A stretch of 64,000 bases of DNA from Mesolinea sp040772305 (GCA_040772305.1 JAXGYK010000003.1:102453-166452), one strand, 5' to 3'; shown: positions 51,392 to 60,690, numbered from the stretch's first letter. The notes: generated from the letters alone by a model not told the origin. Translations and numbers: made by a program.

Positions 51392-51693
51392 TTGATAATA
51401 AATTTCATAAATTAAAGTTTGTTGTACCCGAAGCCATTAAAATTCTTGATGTCAAACAAATATTACACGGGCAAGATCTTGATTTTAGAGGCTTTTGCTT
51501 GATTTAAAAACAGTTTAAAATAGCATTTTATCCATGGCTTTGCCTCTGGAAAGGTTGTCATAATGATGCTAAAGGGGATAAACACAGTAACGAACAGGGT
51601 TTCAGACCTTTCACAAAAAATAAATTAGTGGAATCAATGAAAATATCAATAGAATAATAAGCAGATAAATGAGTATTTGTAGAGGAATAATAT
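51392..51693. repeat. Gap with gene remnant and a copy of the 77-bp repeat
   Basis: An open stretch after the GNAT stop reads KFHKLKFVVPEAIKILDVKQ and ends at a stop near 51508, without a start: a probable remnant. Bases 51548-51624 resemble 50694-50770, most clearly in CATAATNATGCTAAAGGG followed by a shared AGGGTTT and an AAANTATAAA-like end. No complete gene is present. Confidence 0.4.
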
Positions 51694-52038
51694 ATGTTTC
51701 AATCGAAAGACCGGATGACCAGTGAAGTAAAAGAAAATATAAGGGGCGGCAATGGAGCTGTCACGTTTAACCATGTTTTTACGGCGCAAGAAACCTTTAA
51801 TAAGGCAAGGCTTTGCGCCGTACTGGAATTTCCGCCCGGTGCTTCAATAGGATCCCATGCACACAATCCTGATGCCGAAATGTATTATGTTTTGGAAGGA
51901 GAACTTACGGTAGTTGAAAATGGGATCTCTAAAGTCTTAATGCCGGGGGATGCCGCATTTACCGGAGGCGGCGACACCCACTCGGTTGCGAATCTTGGAA
52001 AGAGTCATGCCAGGATGCTGGCAGTAATATTTGAATAG
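51694..52038 (+). CDS. Small cupin-domain protein
   Basis: 114 residues, one cupin barrel with both metal motifs: the first as GASIGSHAHNPDAEMYYVLEG (His, His, Glu) and the second as PGDAAFTGGGDTHSVANLG with the late His. Single-domain cupins of this size bind a metal and act as isomerases, dioxygenases or sensors; which applies here is unknown. AGAGG lies 11 bases before the ATG. Part of the patchwork of small genes in the island. The gap 52039-52268 to the next gene shows no further gene. Confidence 0.85.
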   Translation: MFQSKDRMTSEVKENIRGGNGAVTFNHVFTAQETFNKARLCAVLEFPPGASIGSHAHNPDAEMYYVLEGELTVVENGISKVLMPGDAAFTGGGDTHSVANLGKSHARMLAVIFE

Positions 52039-52268
52039 CTAAGGATTTGCAGCTTTTCTAAAAGAAATAGCTATTTTTATTGCCTGTTTTGCTGCGCATG
52101 AATCGATGTGTTTGATATCCCGAAGCAGGCCGGTTCATAATCGTTGTTGACATCACATGCATCAAATCGGAACTTGTACGTGCTAAACCTGGTAGAAATT
52201 CAGGTAAACCACAGGTCTACCGAACTAAACTGACAGTCGGTTGAGGAAACCAGGAAGGAAATGATACG

Positions 52269-52706
52269 ATGAAAGCATCCAAAGAAAGGAACCAGGAACA
52301 AATGAAAAAGAAAACTCTTGGGATGATGATCGCATCATTAAGAAAAGAAAATGGAATGACTCAGCTTGAGCTTGCCGAAAAGATGTTAGTAACAGATAAA
52401 GCCGTTTCTAAATGGGAAAGGGATCTTTCTTGTCCGGATTTAAATACAATTCCCAAGCTCGCAGAAGTATTTAATATCAGCGTTGATGAACTGATGCAGG
52501 TTAAGGATGACGTGCAGAATAATGAAAAGAAAGACTTAACACAGCTGATTCATCTTATTATGAAAGGCGTAGCACTTGCTATGGGAGTTGCTGTTGTTGT
52601 CCTTTCTGTTCTGAAAAAATTAGATGTGAATTCTGGAATGGGAATGCTCGGATTAGGATTAGCATGCATTACTATTCCATCTTTTGAAAAAAAGGATGAG
52701 GCGTAA
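52269..52706 (+). CDS. XRE-family regulator with membrane segment
   Basis: 145 residues (134 if the ATG at 52302 is used). The N-terminal XRE helix-turn-helix is clear: LGMMIASLRKENGMTQLELA, then EKMLVTDKAVSKWERDLSCP and LNTIPKLAEVFNISVDELMQ. The C-terminal third has a hydrophobic segment (GVALAMGVAVVVLSVL). This compact form is common in Bacillota. Targets unknown. The IS481-type element lies 53 bases downstream. Confidence 0.85.
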   Translation: MKASKERNQEQMKKKTLGMMIASLRKENGMTQLELAEKMLVTDKAVSKWERDLSCPDLNTIPKLAEVFNISVDELMQVKDDVQNNEKKDLTQLIHLIMKGVALAMGVAVVVLSVLKKLDVNSGMGMLGLGLACITIPSFEKKDEA

Positions 52707-52758
52707 AATTCCAATTTGAGCTATTCCAATGACAAGAAAATCAGGACAATAACTAAAG

Positions 52759-53844
52759 TGTACTACTAGGCTTCTTTCTTTGCGGATTTCTTTACAAACA
52801 ATTGTACTGTATCCATAGGGCGGCGACCCATGTTGCGATACCCTTGGTGTGGACGTTCTGTGTTGTAATGGATCAACCATTGGTCCAGATCTGTCTGTAA
52901 AGCCTCCACTGATTCGTAGAACTTGGTACGGAAGGCTGTCCTAAAAAATTCATCCAGGACAGTCCTGTTGAAACGTTCCACAAACCCATTAGTCTGTGGT
53001 CTCCTCACCCGTGTTGTACGATGCTCAATGTCGTTTAGGGACAGGTAAAGTTCGTAAGGGTGAGTTTCCTTTCCGCAGAACTCCCTGCCATTGTCTGTAA
53101 TAACAGCAGTAACCTCAAACCCAAGGGCTTGATAGAAAGGCAATGCATTGTTGTGCAAAACTGCCACCGCTGCTTCTGGTTGCTTTGAGGTATGCAGGAA
53201 ACCAAAGGCAAAGCTGCCATATGTATCTACCACAGCATGTAGATACACTCTCCCCACCCCTTTGAGTACTCCAACATAAAATGTGTCTTGTGAGAGTAAT
53301 TCACCTGGTTTGCTGCTCTCAACATGCCTTTCTCTGAAGCAGGGGTTGGCCTTTTCAATCTGTGCTACTTGTTCCGGAGTTAATTCAATGGCCTGTTGGG
53401 CGGCTCTCTCTTCCAGTTTCAACAGCCTTTCATAACGGCTCGCCATGCCATGTTTGATCAGTATGTTTTGAATCGTTGGTGAACTGATTGTGATCCCCTC
53501 AAGCTTGAGCATACTGCTCAACTTCACACATCCCCAGCTTGGATGATCCAGGCTAACACCAAGCAATCGTTCTACTTCCTCTGGCGGAGTAGTGAATGGG
53601 TGCGTCTTATGAATTGGCGGCAGGTCTTTCAATCCCTCCAATCCATGTGTTTGAAAACGCCGTTTGTATTCGTAAAACTGGGTCCTAGATACATCCTTAA
53701 TCCTGCAAGCCTCACTGACATTCCCCAGGGTCTGCGCCAGCTCCAGAACACTTAACTTATGCCGTGCTACTTTCTCTTCAGCTGTCATCGTTGCTCTCCT
53801 TTCCGTCTTCTATTATATGTTAGGAGAGAAACCTAGTAGTACAA
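52759..53844. mobile_element. IS481-family insertion sequence, 1086 bp
   Basis: Perfect 12-bp terminal inverted repeats TGTACTACTAGG (52759-52770) and CCTAGTAGTACA (53833-53844), flanked by a 7-bp direct repeat ACTAAAG (52752-52758 and 53845-53851). One transposase gene on the minus strand fills it. All features fit a complete, recently inserted IS481 member. Confidence 0.93.
52766..53788 (-). CDS. IS481-family transposase
   Basis: 340 residues. N-terminal helix-turn-helix (LAQTLGNVSEACRIKDVSRT), a second DNA-binding region, and the integrase core with DDE residues: Asp in LLSQDTFYVG, Asp in VITDNGREF and Glu in TNGFVERFNRT. The frame is intact and fills the element, with the stop just inside the left inverted repeat. 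Unrelated in detail to the transposase at 2449-3411. Confidence 0.95.
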   Translation of the reverse strand: MTAEEKVARHKLSVLELAQTLGNVSEACRIKDVSRTQFYEYKRRFQTHGLEGLKDLPPIHKTHPFTTPPEEVERLLGVSLDHPSWGCVKLSSMLKLEGITISSPTIQNILIKHGMASRYERLLKLEERAAQQAIELTPEQVAQIEKANPCFRERHVESSKPGELLSQDTFYVGVLKGVGRVYLHAVVDTYGSFAFGFLHTSKQPEAAVAVLHNNALPFYQALGFEVTAVITDNGREFCGKETHPYELYLSLNDIEHRTTRVRRPQTNGFVERFNRTVLDEFFRTAFRTKFYESVEALQTDLDQWLIHYNTERPHQGYRNMGRRPMDTVQLFVKKSAKKEA

Positions 53845-53975
53845 CTAAAGCACTAATCATTTGAGATGCAAAGACATTAGCGCGGGGAGTTATAGGAGCA
53901 TCCCGCCATGCTGTAGTGGCGGAATTCATGAAAAACCCTGATGTCGGATTATCCGAGTTTATATGATGGCGATAT

Positions 53976-54767
53976 CTATTTAACGGTCTCCTGAATCAGG
54001 GAGATTACTCTTTTGTCCGTCAAATAATGCTCGTGTTCAATGTCCGGAAAAATTTTTAAAACGGACGATTTGTAGCATTTGGCCAATTCAATTTGTAGCT
54101 CACTTCCCAGCGTGTTATCGGCTTCGGAGCCGATGATTGCTACCGGGCAGTTCGTCTGTGCGGCATATTCGCTTACTTTGATATCGTCGGAGATAAAGAC
54201 CTTCAGGGGACCCCAAAAAATGGGTACGATGCGGTTATAGAGGTCGGATAAATCACAAAAACCGGCTGCCAAATATAGGTGTTCACATTCGCGAACGGAT
54301 GCGAGATAAGCAGCCATGCCGCACCCGTAGCTATGTCCTATTACAATAATTTTTCTTCCCGGATACTTCTCTTTTGCCCAATCGTAAAGAGCTTCTGCCG
54401 ACGCCTGCATCGAGTGCAGGTTCATCTTCCCTTTGCTGTCCTGAGTTCCGTAATAATCTACGGCGAGGAAAGGGACATCGAAGTTTGCGGCAAAAATGCC
54501 GACGCTGTTGTATGCGACATAAAATGAACCCCCGAAGCATAAAATAACAGTATCAGACTCCTTGTCGAGATTATAAGCATAGCCGGTCAATGTATCCGTG
54601 TAGTTTACTTTTTCCGGGATGACGCTTACATTTTTCATCTGTTTGTTGCCCTTGTAGAAAGAGTAGGAGACGCTTCGCAAAATAAAATTTGCAAGAAAGC
54701 CGCCTATTAAGACCCACATGATGATTTTTAAAATGATCCTGAGCATTTTCATTTTAAACTTCTGCAC
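53976..54767 (-). CDS. Membrane-anchored alpha/beta hydrolase
   Basis: 263 residues. One N-terminal membrane segment (ILKIIMWVLIGGFLANFIL) suggests an anchored protein. The hydrolase domain has the oxyanion strand (VILCFGGSF) and nucleophile elbow GHSYGC. A late Asp is in IGSEADNTL, and a His in DIEHEHYL completes a plausible triad. Lipase, esterase or peptidase activity is possible. Base composition is AT-richer than its right-hand neighbours, in keeping with the island. Confidence 0.8.
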   Translation of the reverse strand: MQKFKMKMLRIILKIIMWVLIGGFLANFILRSVSYSFYKGNKQMKNVSVIPEKVNYTDTLTGYAYNLDKESDTVILCFGGSFYVAYNSVGIFAANFDVPFLAVDYYGTQDSKGKMNLHSMQASAEALYDWAKEKYPGRKIIVIGHSYGCGMAAYLASVRECEHLYLAAGFCDLSDLYNRIVPIFWGPLKVFISDDIKVSEYAAQTNCPVAIIGSEADNTLGSELQIELAKCYKSSVLKIFPDIEHEHYLTDKRVISLIQETVK

Positions 54768-54900
54768 ATAGTTTCAGTCCACAACTCAAAAAGAAGTTTT
54801 TCTTCCCTTTCAAAAGCAGATGTAATTTTAACATCCCCTTGTCAATTTTTTGATGAAGAAATGAGACTTTTATTATTTTTTATCATCTACCGCTTGCAGG

Positions 54901-54976
54901 TTCAAAGTGATATTTGGGATGTCACTTTGAATGGAACAGAAAAAGCGGCGCCTGGAAACAGGGAAGCCGCTTTTTC
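54901..54976 (-). terminator. Terminator after the SIS gene, with a second hairpin
   Basis: AAAAAGCGGC (54940-54949) and GCCGCTTTTT (54966-54975) form the stem and T tract of a good terminator for the gene ending at 55020. Next to it, TTCAAAGTGA (54901-54910) and TCACTTTGAA (54922-54931) make a second perfect hairpin. The island's change in composition ends about here. Confidence 0.8.
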
Positions 54977-55019
54977 ACTTGCTTTGAGAATACTTATCGA
55001 CCGTTCGTTATAGGTTCTC

Positions 55020-56087
55020 TTACCAGGTTTTGGTGACCTTCGCAATCCCATCGGGGGTGTCTACATCCAAACCCCGGGCTGCACCCAAAGCCCAACCCAG
55101 GAACTGTCCCGGCAGCACATTGCTGATGGGTGATAGCCATTCCGGAATACCGGCAGGCACCGGCAGGGGCATATCCGCCAGGTCCAGCAACTCGGCCTGG
55201 TCCGAAATAACAGCCAGCCAGGCACCGCGGCGCTTGGCAATTTCCATCTTCTCCTGAACATCAGCCAGTGCCGGGCCGCTATGGGCAACAGCCAAAATAG
55301 GGTGCCCTTGTTTCACACTGGCAACGGGTCCATGCAAAAAGTCCGCCGCCGAGTAAGCCACTGTGGTAAGGCCGCTAAGTTCCTTAAGCTTTAATTCGAT
55401 CTCAAAAGCAGTGGAAAGGTTGTAGCCGCGCCCAAACAAAGTAAGGTGGGGGCTTGCATTCAGGTGCTTAAAGGCCTGCGACTGAATTTGGATGGGGCTT
55501 TGGTCAGGCTGCATATAGCGGTCAAGAATCTGCTGCAGCTGGCCGGGTAAGGCTTCCAGCTCGCTGTAATGGGCAATGTCTTCGGCAGGCTGAAATGCGT
55601 TGGCAAGTAATGCGATTGCTGCAAGCGAGCTTGTATAGGACTTGGTGGCCGCCGTAGCTTCCTCTTTGCCGCAGCCCAATTCAAACACATAGTCCGCCTG
55701 GCTTGACATGGGACAGTTTGGGGTGTTGGTAATCAGCAGTGTCGGGCAGCCCTGACGCCGCGCTTCAGTAAAAACAGTGAGCAAGTCTGGCGAACCTCCG
55801 CTTTGCGAGATGCCCAGAACCAGGGTGTTTTTCAGCTGTGGAGGCCGCTGATAGAGTGTGTAAACACTTGGGATAGCTACCGCTGTGGGAATGCCGCAGG
55901 CGGTTTGAAAGAGATATTTTGCGTAACGCCCGGCATTATCCGATGATCCGCGTGCTACCAGCAGCAGGTGATCGAAGCGATCCTTCAGTTCGCTTGCTAT
56001 AGTTTGGGCTTTTGCCTGCTGTTTCTGGATAAGCTGCGCTATCGCTGCGGGTTGTTCATTGATTTCTTTTTGGATGTGTTGAGACAT
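55020..56087 (-). CDS. SIS-domain sugar-phosphate isomerase-like protein
   Basis: 355 residues with two SIS domains as in the isomerase half of GlmS: the N-terminal helix MSQHIQKEINEQPAAIAQLI, GSSDNAGRYAKYLF, ISQSGGSPD (sugar-phosphate loop), and SYTSSLAAIALLA. The second domain has GRGYNLSTAFEIELKLKELS, the typical stretch. No glutaminase domain is present, so it would act as a deaminase or isomerase of an amino-sugar phosphate (NagB/AgaS-like). The MFS transporter upstream on the same strand may bring in a related sugar. Confidence 0.88.
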   Translation of the reverse strand: MSQHIQKEINEQPAAIAQLIQKQQAKAQTIASELKDRFDHLLLVARGSSDNAGRYAKYLFQTACGIPTAVAIPSVYTLYQRPPQLKNTLVLGISQSGGSPDLLTVFTEARRQGCPTLLITNTPNCPMSSQADYVFELGCGKEEATAATKSYTSSLAAIALLANAFQPAEDIAHYSELEALPGQLQQILDRYMQPDQSPIQIQSQAFKHLNASPHLTLFGRGYNLSTAFEIELKLKELSGLTTVAYSAADFLHGPVASVKQGHPILAVAHSGPALADVQEKMEIAKRRGAWLAVISDQAELLDLADMPLPVPAGIPEWLSPISNVLPGQFLGWALGAARGLDVDTPDGIAKVTKTW

Positions 56088-56142
56088 GTGCTCTATTTTA
56101 CCTTTTCATCAAGAGTTTAATGGTGGCAAATTCTGCCTTTGG

Positions 56143-57504
56143 CTAAACTTCGTTTTTAGCTTCATTTTGCTGGGTAACCCCCTGCGGTTGGAAGCGCGGA
56201 CGATCCTTAACCCGCTGCATCAAAAACACCGAGACCAGCGAAACTCCGATTGCGGCAGCAAACATTACCGGGTAAGAACTGCGAGCAATGATGCTGCCGG
56301 CCAAAATGGGCGCAAGGATGATACCCGGACTTACCAGTGTGCGCGCCAAACCCATATATGCAGGCCGCATCTGGTCACTTCCCAGTTCGAAGACCAGGAG
56401 TGCATCGCCCATCGTACTTCCTGAGAGGTAGAGGCCATAAGCGATAAAGACCAGATAGTAGATCCATACTGAGGGAGTCAGGATGGCAAGCAGCAGACCC
56501 AGGCACCAGATGAGCAGCGCGCTCATATATACCTTCCGGGGACCAATGCGATCACCCAAATAGCCCCAGATACTGTACCCCAGAATGCTGGCGCCATAAA
56601 GCAAGCCAGTGAAAATACCGGCTTGTCCATCTGCAAGCTGGAAGCGTTGCATACCATAAACAGCAATAAAGCCGCTGGCCATATTGCCGAAGAAGCCCAT
56701 GATACGGGCTGCCAGATAGTGCCTGAAATTGGCATTTTCTTTAAGAACTTGCCGGGCAAAATCCCAATTAAATGTCAAAGGACTTAGGGGCTTTGAAGAG
56801 TCTTTCTCACTGGCATGCGGCGGCTGAATCGGTTCAACATTAAGTCTTAAAGCCGCGTAAGACAACCATAAGAAGATCAGAGCTATCCCGAAGTTTAAGG
56901 CGTAATTGTAGGGATATTCCAGAGTATCCAATATAAGCGCTGCTACAAGCGAGCTAAAGACCCCTAAAACCTGACCAAAGCTGCGGGACATTCCCCAGAA
57001 CCGCGCCCGATGACTAAGCGGTATTGCCCGAGCGGTCAATTCCTGCCAGGGCAAAGCCGTGAAGCCTGAAGCCACGCCACGAAAAATAACGATCACCATC
57101 AAGAGAATAAGCGCCATTTTTGAACTGATGTGGGGGATGGCTAAAGCCAGCAGCGGAAGAAAAAGGAAGGGAATCCGTTCCAGGACAGACATGCGACAGG
57201 TAAGGGGCAGGGTGCGTTTGAGTTTGCTTACCTTCGACACCATAAAAACCTGGGGAAGGTACCAGCCACTGTTAACGATGGCAGGGATCAGCCCAATGAT
57301 CACCGGGTCCTGCGTTAGCGTGGCGGCAAAGACCGGAAGAATCGTATTAACGGAAACAAAGGCTTCACCGGCAAAAAAAAAGCCGATGTCCAATGTATTG
57401 GCAAGTACATTCCGTTTAAACGGACCGGCAACCTCCTCGGGCACGTTATCCTCGGGGCGGATGCGCAGATAATTGCCTATGGCGTAGCGCAAGCGGTTAA
57501 ACAC
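56143..57504 (-). CDS. MFS transporter
   Basis: 453 residues with twelve predicted membrane segments. The loop between segments 2 and 3 is recognisable (VSKVSKLKRTLPLTCRMSVL), as is ARAIPLSHRARFWGMSRSFG and the symmetric GYLGDRIGPRKVYMSALLIW later. Resembles the sugar or drug efflux branches; no substrate can be assigned. It is 56 bases upstream of the SIS gene on the same strand. Confidence 0.88.
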   Translation of the reverse strand: MFNRLRYAIGNYLRIRPEDNVPEEVAGPFKRNVLANTLDIGFFFAGEAFVSVNTILPVFAATLTQDPVIIGLIPAIVNSGWYLPQVFMVSKVSKLKRTLPLTCRMSVLERIPFLFLPLLALAIPHISSKMALILLMVIVIFRGVASGFTALPWQELTARAIPLSHRARFWGMSRSFGQVLGVFSSLVAALILDTLEYPYNYALNFGIALIFLWLSYAALRLNVEPIQPPHASEKDSSKPLSPLTFNWDFARQVLKENANFRHYLAARIMGFFGNMASGFIAVYGMQRFQLADGQAGIFTGLLYGASILGYSIWGYLGDRIGPRKVYMSALLIWCLGLLLAILTPSVWIYYLVFIAYGLYLSGSTMGDALLVFELGSDQMRPAYMGLARTLVSPGIILAPILAGSIIARSSYPVMFAAAIGVSLVSVFLMQRVKDRPRFQPQGVTQQNEAKNEV

Positions 57505-57701
57505 ACGTCTAATTATAACCTTCCACCAGGGTGGTCAACAGGACGGCTTCCTGGCGGCAGTGTGAGCAGCTGACAGATGTCAAGGCCTGCCTGCCCAAGA
57601 TCGGTACCATACAATAAGAGAAGGATGATCTGCACGCAAACTCGAAATTGTCAGTAAAGCCAGCTTTACCGTGCTTGCTCATTTCAATGGCAGGAAAACG
57701 A

Positions 57702-57732
57702 AAGGCAGCATGGTTATTTGCCATGCTGCCTT
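57702..57732 (-). terminator. Terminator of the sulfur-handling gene
   Basis: A perfect 12-bp stem AAGGCAGCATGG/CCATGCTGCCTT with a 7-base loop, ending 27 bases past the stop at 57760; on the minus strand it is followed by TCGTTTTCC. An ORF at 57509-57724 over it is not convincing. Confidence 0.8.
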
Positions 57733-57759
57733 ATTCCATTAGCTTGAAGCTGTTTCCGT

Positions 57760-60108
57760 TTAGATGAAGTAGTGCGTGTTGCTCTCCGTGGCACTGGCGG
57801 CCATGGTAGCTACACCGCCGATTTCTACACCCTCAATCAGCTCTTCCTGATGGATTCCCATCAAATCCATGGTCATTTGGCAGGCAATCAGCTTGACGCC
57901 GTTGGCCTGGGCCTCCCGGATTAGCACGGGCAGCGAGTCCACATTCTTTTTCTTCATGATGTCTTTGATCATGCCCGTTCCCATGCCCAGCATATGCATC
58001 TGGCTGAGGGTGAGCTTTTTGGCGCCGCGGGGCATCATCCAACCGAAGAGCTTCTCGATTAAGGTCTTTTTCACCGCTACGGGTTCATCCTTGCGCAGGA
58101 TGTTCAAGCCCCAGAAGGTAAAGAAGAGCGTGGCCTTTTGCCCCATACTGGCAAAGCCATTCGCGATAATGAAAGCAGCAATTGCCTTATCCAGATCGCC
58201 GCTGAAGACGACCATGGTAAGGCCCTTTTTATCGGCTGCGGGGACGGCGGGGGCATCCTCGGCGCTTTCCAAGCCCTTGCGCAATACCGCTATGACCTTG
58301 CCATCCCGGGTATCCAGAGCTTTGAGGGTATTGCCCGTGGAACGTGCCCAGGCGGCAACATCGCTGGCAAAGCCAAAGTCGGTAGCTGTTACGGTTACTT
58401 CGTCTCCTTCCTGCATACTATTCACCTTGTTATAAAGGCGCAGGATGGGGCCAGGACATTGCAACCCGCAGGCGTCCAGTGTATAGCTTTGTCCGCTATG
58501 TACTTCCTTGCTAACGGACTTATTTGACCCAATGGACTCCTGAACAGGCCTGGGGCTCACCTTGCTGACCGGTTCCGGCAGGGGTGCTGTAGCGCTGTGG
58601 TAAGTGGTATAGCCGCCGCTGAGGTTCCAGGCATCAAAGCCCAGTTGGCGCAAAGCCCGAAGTGCATAATAGGAACGTTTTCCCCTGGCGCAATTCACCA
58701 GGATTTTCTTATCGCGCGGGAGCTCTGCAGTCCTCGCCCGCAACTCGGCGAGCGGGATGTTGATTGCACCAGGTACCTTGCCAATTGCCAGCTCTTCGGG
58801 TTGGCGCACATCCAGGAAAAACCATTTTTCTGGGTCTAAGTCTGCAAGGTCGCTCCATTGCAGGGTGGGTACATCGCCGCGCATGGCGGTTGCAATGACA
58901 TCAATGCGCTTTTCCGTGCCAGCGGCACCAACTGCCTGAGCACCGTAAATTTTTCCGTCAGGACTATAAAGCAGCTTTAGCGTGATGGAGGCTGAACCCG
59001 GGTAGTATTCGGCATGATTATTGCTGTGTGTGGTCACGGACTTAAAGGGCAGTCCCAGCGTTTCCAACTGACGGCTGTTGAGACCGGTTGAAGCTACAGT
59101 GAGGTCAAAAACTTTCACCACGGAGCTTCCCTGCACCCCAGGAAAACGCCGCTCGCGGCCGGCAATGTTATCGGCTGCGGTACGGCCCTGGCGTGATGCC
59201 GGTCCTGCAAGTGCCAATGTTGTTGGTTTGCCGCTGACCATATGCAGCACCTCAATGGCATCGCCTACGGCATAAATGTCTGGGTCACTGGTTTGCATCT
59301 GCGCGTTCACGATGATGTGGCCGCGCGCGCCAAGCTCCAGACCGGCAGCCTTGGCCAGGCCGGTTTCAGGGCGCACGCCAATCGCCAGCACAACCAATCC
59401 GGCAGGGATGCGTTTACCAGAAGCAGTAAGCACTTCCAATCCGTCCTGATTGCTTTCGATGGCTTTGAGGCCGTCACCCAGCACCAATCTAATCTCTTTG
59501 AGGGCCATATGGCTGTGAACCATCGCTGCCATATCAGCGTCAATTGGCCCCAAAACCTGGGGCAGCATTTCTACCAGACTGACATTAATACCGCGCTCTA
59601 TCAGGTTTTCTGCAACTTCCAAGCCGATAAAACCACCGCCTACTACTACCGCATCTTCAACGGCGTGGCTCTTAATCCAGTCCTGGATGGCATCTAATTC
59701 GGGGATATTATGCAGCTGAAAGATTCCTGGGCTTTTTACACCTGGGAGAGGCGGAACAATTGGAACCGCGCCGGGCGACAGCACCAATTTATCGTATGCC
59801 TCGTCACTTTCAGTTTCGGTTTTAAGATTGCGCACTCGAATAGTTTTGGCAGCCCTATCAATGGCAATAACCTCATGGTCAGGGCGCGCATCAATGTTGA
59901 GGCTGGCTTTCAGGTCTGCTGGTGTGGTTACCAGCAGTTGCTCACGGTCTGGGATCGTACCGCTGATATGGTACGGCAAACCACAGTTTGCAAAAGAGAT
60001 ATAAGGACCACGTTCAAAAATGACAATTTCAGCAGCTTCGTTCATACGGCGTAAACGTGCAGCCGTTGAGGCACCGCCGGCGACGCCGCCAACAATCAAA
60101 ACTCTCAT
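57760..60108 (-). CDS. Four-domain fusion: CoA-disulfide reductase, rhodanese, TusA, DsrE
   Basis: 782 residues. Residues 1-410: FAD/NAD disulfide reductase with the single active Cys in SFANCGLPY (residue 42) and NAD site VVVGGGFIGLEVAE. Residues 411-510: rhodanese, active Cys in LVNCARGKRS (473). Residues 540-615: TusA, Cys in DACGLQCPGP. Residues 625-782: DsrE-type domain (VVFSGDLDKAIAAFIIANGF) with Cys in LIACQMTMDL. The parts would reduce disulfides/polysulfides and pass sulfur along by persulfide relay. The usual C-terminal stretch of the CoA-reductase domain, with its AYAPPF-SAKDPVN motif, appears absent: RIDVIATAM joins directly to RGDVPTLQW. AGGAG precedes the ATG. Confidence 0.92.
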   Translation of the reverse strand: MRVLIVGGVAGGASTAARLRRMNEAAEIVIFERGPYISFANCGLPYHISGTIPDREQLLVTTPADLKASLNIDARPDHEVIAIDRAAKTIRVRNLKTETESDEAYDKLVLSPGAVPIVPPLPGVKSPGIFQLHNIPELDAIQDWIKSHAVEDAVVVGGGFIGLEVAENLIERGINVSLVEMLPQVLGPIDADMAAMVHSHMALKEIRLVLGDGLKAIESNQDGLEVLTASGKRIPAGLVVLAIGVRPETGLAKAAGLELGARGHIIVNAQMQTSDPDIYAVGDAIEVLHMVSGKPTTLALAGPASRQGRTAADNIAGRERRFPGVQGSSVVKVFDLTVASTGLNSRQLETLGLPFKSVTTHSNNHAEYYPGSASITLKLLYSPDGKIYGAQAVGAAGTEKRIDVIATAMRGDVPTLQWSDLADLDPEKWFFLDVRQPEELAIGKVPGAINIPLAELRARTAELPRDKKILVNCARGKRSYYALRALRQLGFDAWNLSGGYTTYHSATAPLPEPVSKVSPRPVQESIGSNKSVSKEVHSGQSYTLDACGLQCPGPILRLYNKVNSMQEGDEVTVTATDFGFASDVAAWARSTGNTLKALDTRDGKVIAVLRKGLESAEDAPAVPAADKKGLTMVVFSGDLDKAIAAFIIANGFASMGQKATLFFTFWGLNILRKDEPVAVKKTLIEKLFGWMMPRGAKKLTLSQMHMLGMGTGMIKDIMKKKNVDSLPVLIREAQANGVKLIACQMTMDLMGIHQEELIEGVEIGGVATMAASATESNTHYFI

Positions 60109-60116
60109 AAATTCTC

Positions 60117-60503
60117 CTAAGATTTGTTTTTATTGGTTTTTTTGGTACTGAGCTTGGGGTTAGGCTGCACTTTTATGTTTTGTGCTAGCTCAATATGTAC
60201 GTCTAATTGTCTGCGCAGAACCTCACGCAGGATGTTGATAGCTTCAATAATGCGTGGGTCTGAAAGGGTGTAAATCACGGAAGTGCCTTGCTTTTCAGTG
60301 TTTACGATACCGCGCTCCCGCAACACGGCAAGATGACGGCTCACAGACGATTGGGGTATTCCCATTGTTTCGGTAATCCAGCCAACCGGTTGGGGGCCAT
60401 CTTGCAGTAAATAGAGAATTTGCATGCGTTTCGGATTCGCCAAAGCGGGGCAAATAAGCTGATGCAAAAGGTTAAGTTCAGTTTCCATGCTGGAGGAGTC
60501 CAA
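60117..60503 (-). CDS. ArsR-family regulator of the sulfur-handling gene
   Basis: 128 residues. The winged helix is clear (LICPALANPKRMQILYLLQD, then GIPQSSVSRHLAVLRERGIV and the wing TEKQGTSVIYTLSD). Only one cysteine is present, so it does not look like a two-Cys sulfide sensor of the SqrR/BigR type or a typical metal sensor. The start is uncertain: TTG at 60503 has AAAGGAG 12 bases upstream, ATG at 60488 has none. It precedes the fusion gene by eight bases and should regulate it. Confidence 0.85.
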   Translation of the reverse strand: MDSSSMETELNLLHQLICPALANPKRMQILYLLQDGPQPVGWITETMGIPQSSVSRHLAVLRERGIVNTEKQGTSVIYTLSDPRIIEAINILREVLRRQLDVHIELAQNIKVQPNPKLSTKKTNKNKS

Positions 60504-60690
60504 AGTTAAGCATATCTCCTTTCATGCGGATAAACGAATATTAATGTGAATTGTAGCACAAATTTGTAATAACGATGCAACTATTTAGTGTGTTTTTTAG
60601 CAGCTTCGTTTAATATTTACACTTTCTAATATCTTTAGGGCGGAGATTGTGCAGAAAGCTGTACTATAATTCGTGTCAGGGCATTGTATC

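Noticed and set aside
50524..51693. Integron cassette array around the GNAT gene.
   Set aside because: The repeats lack recognisable attC core sites and no integron integrase is present.
57509..57724. 71-codon minus-strand ORF.
   Set aside because: Covers the terminator hairpin and has no family likeness or ribosome site.
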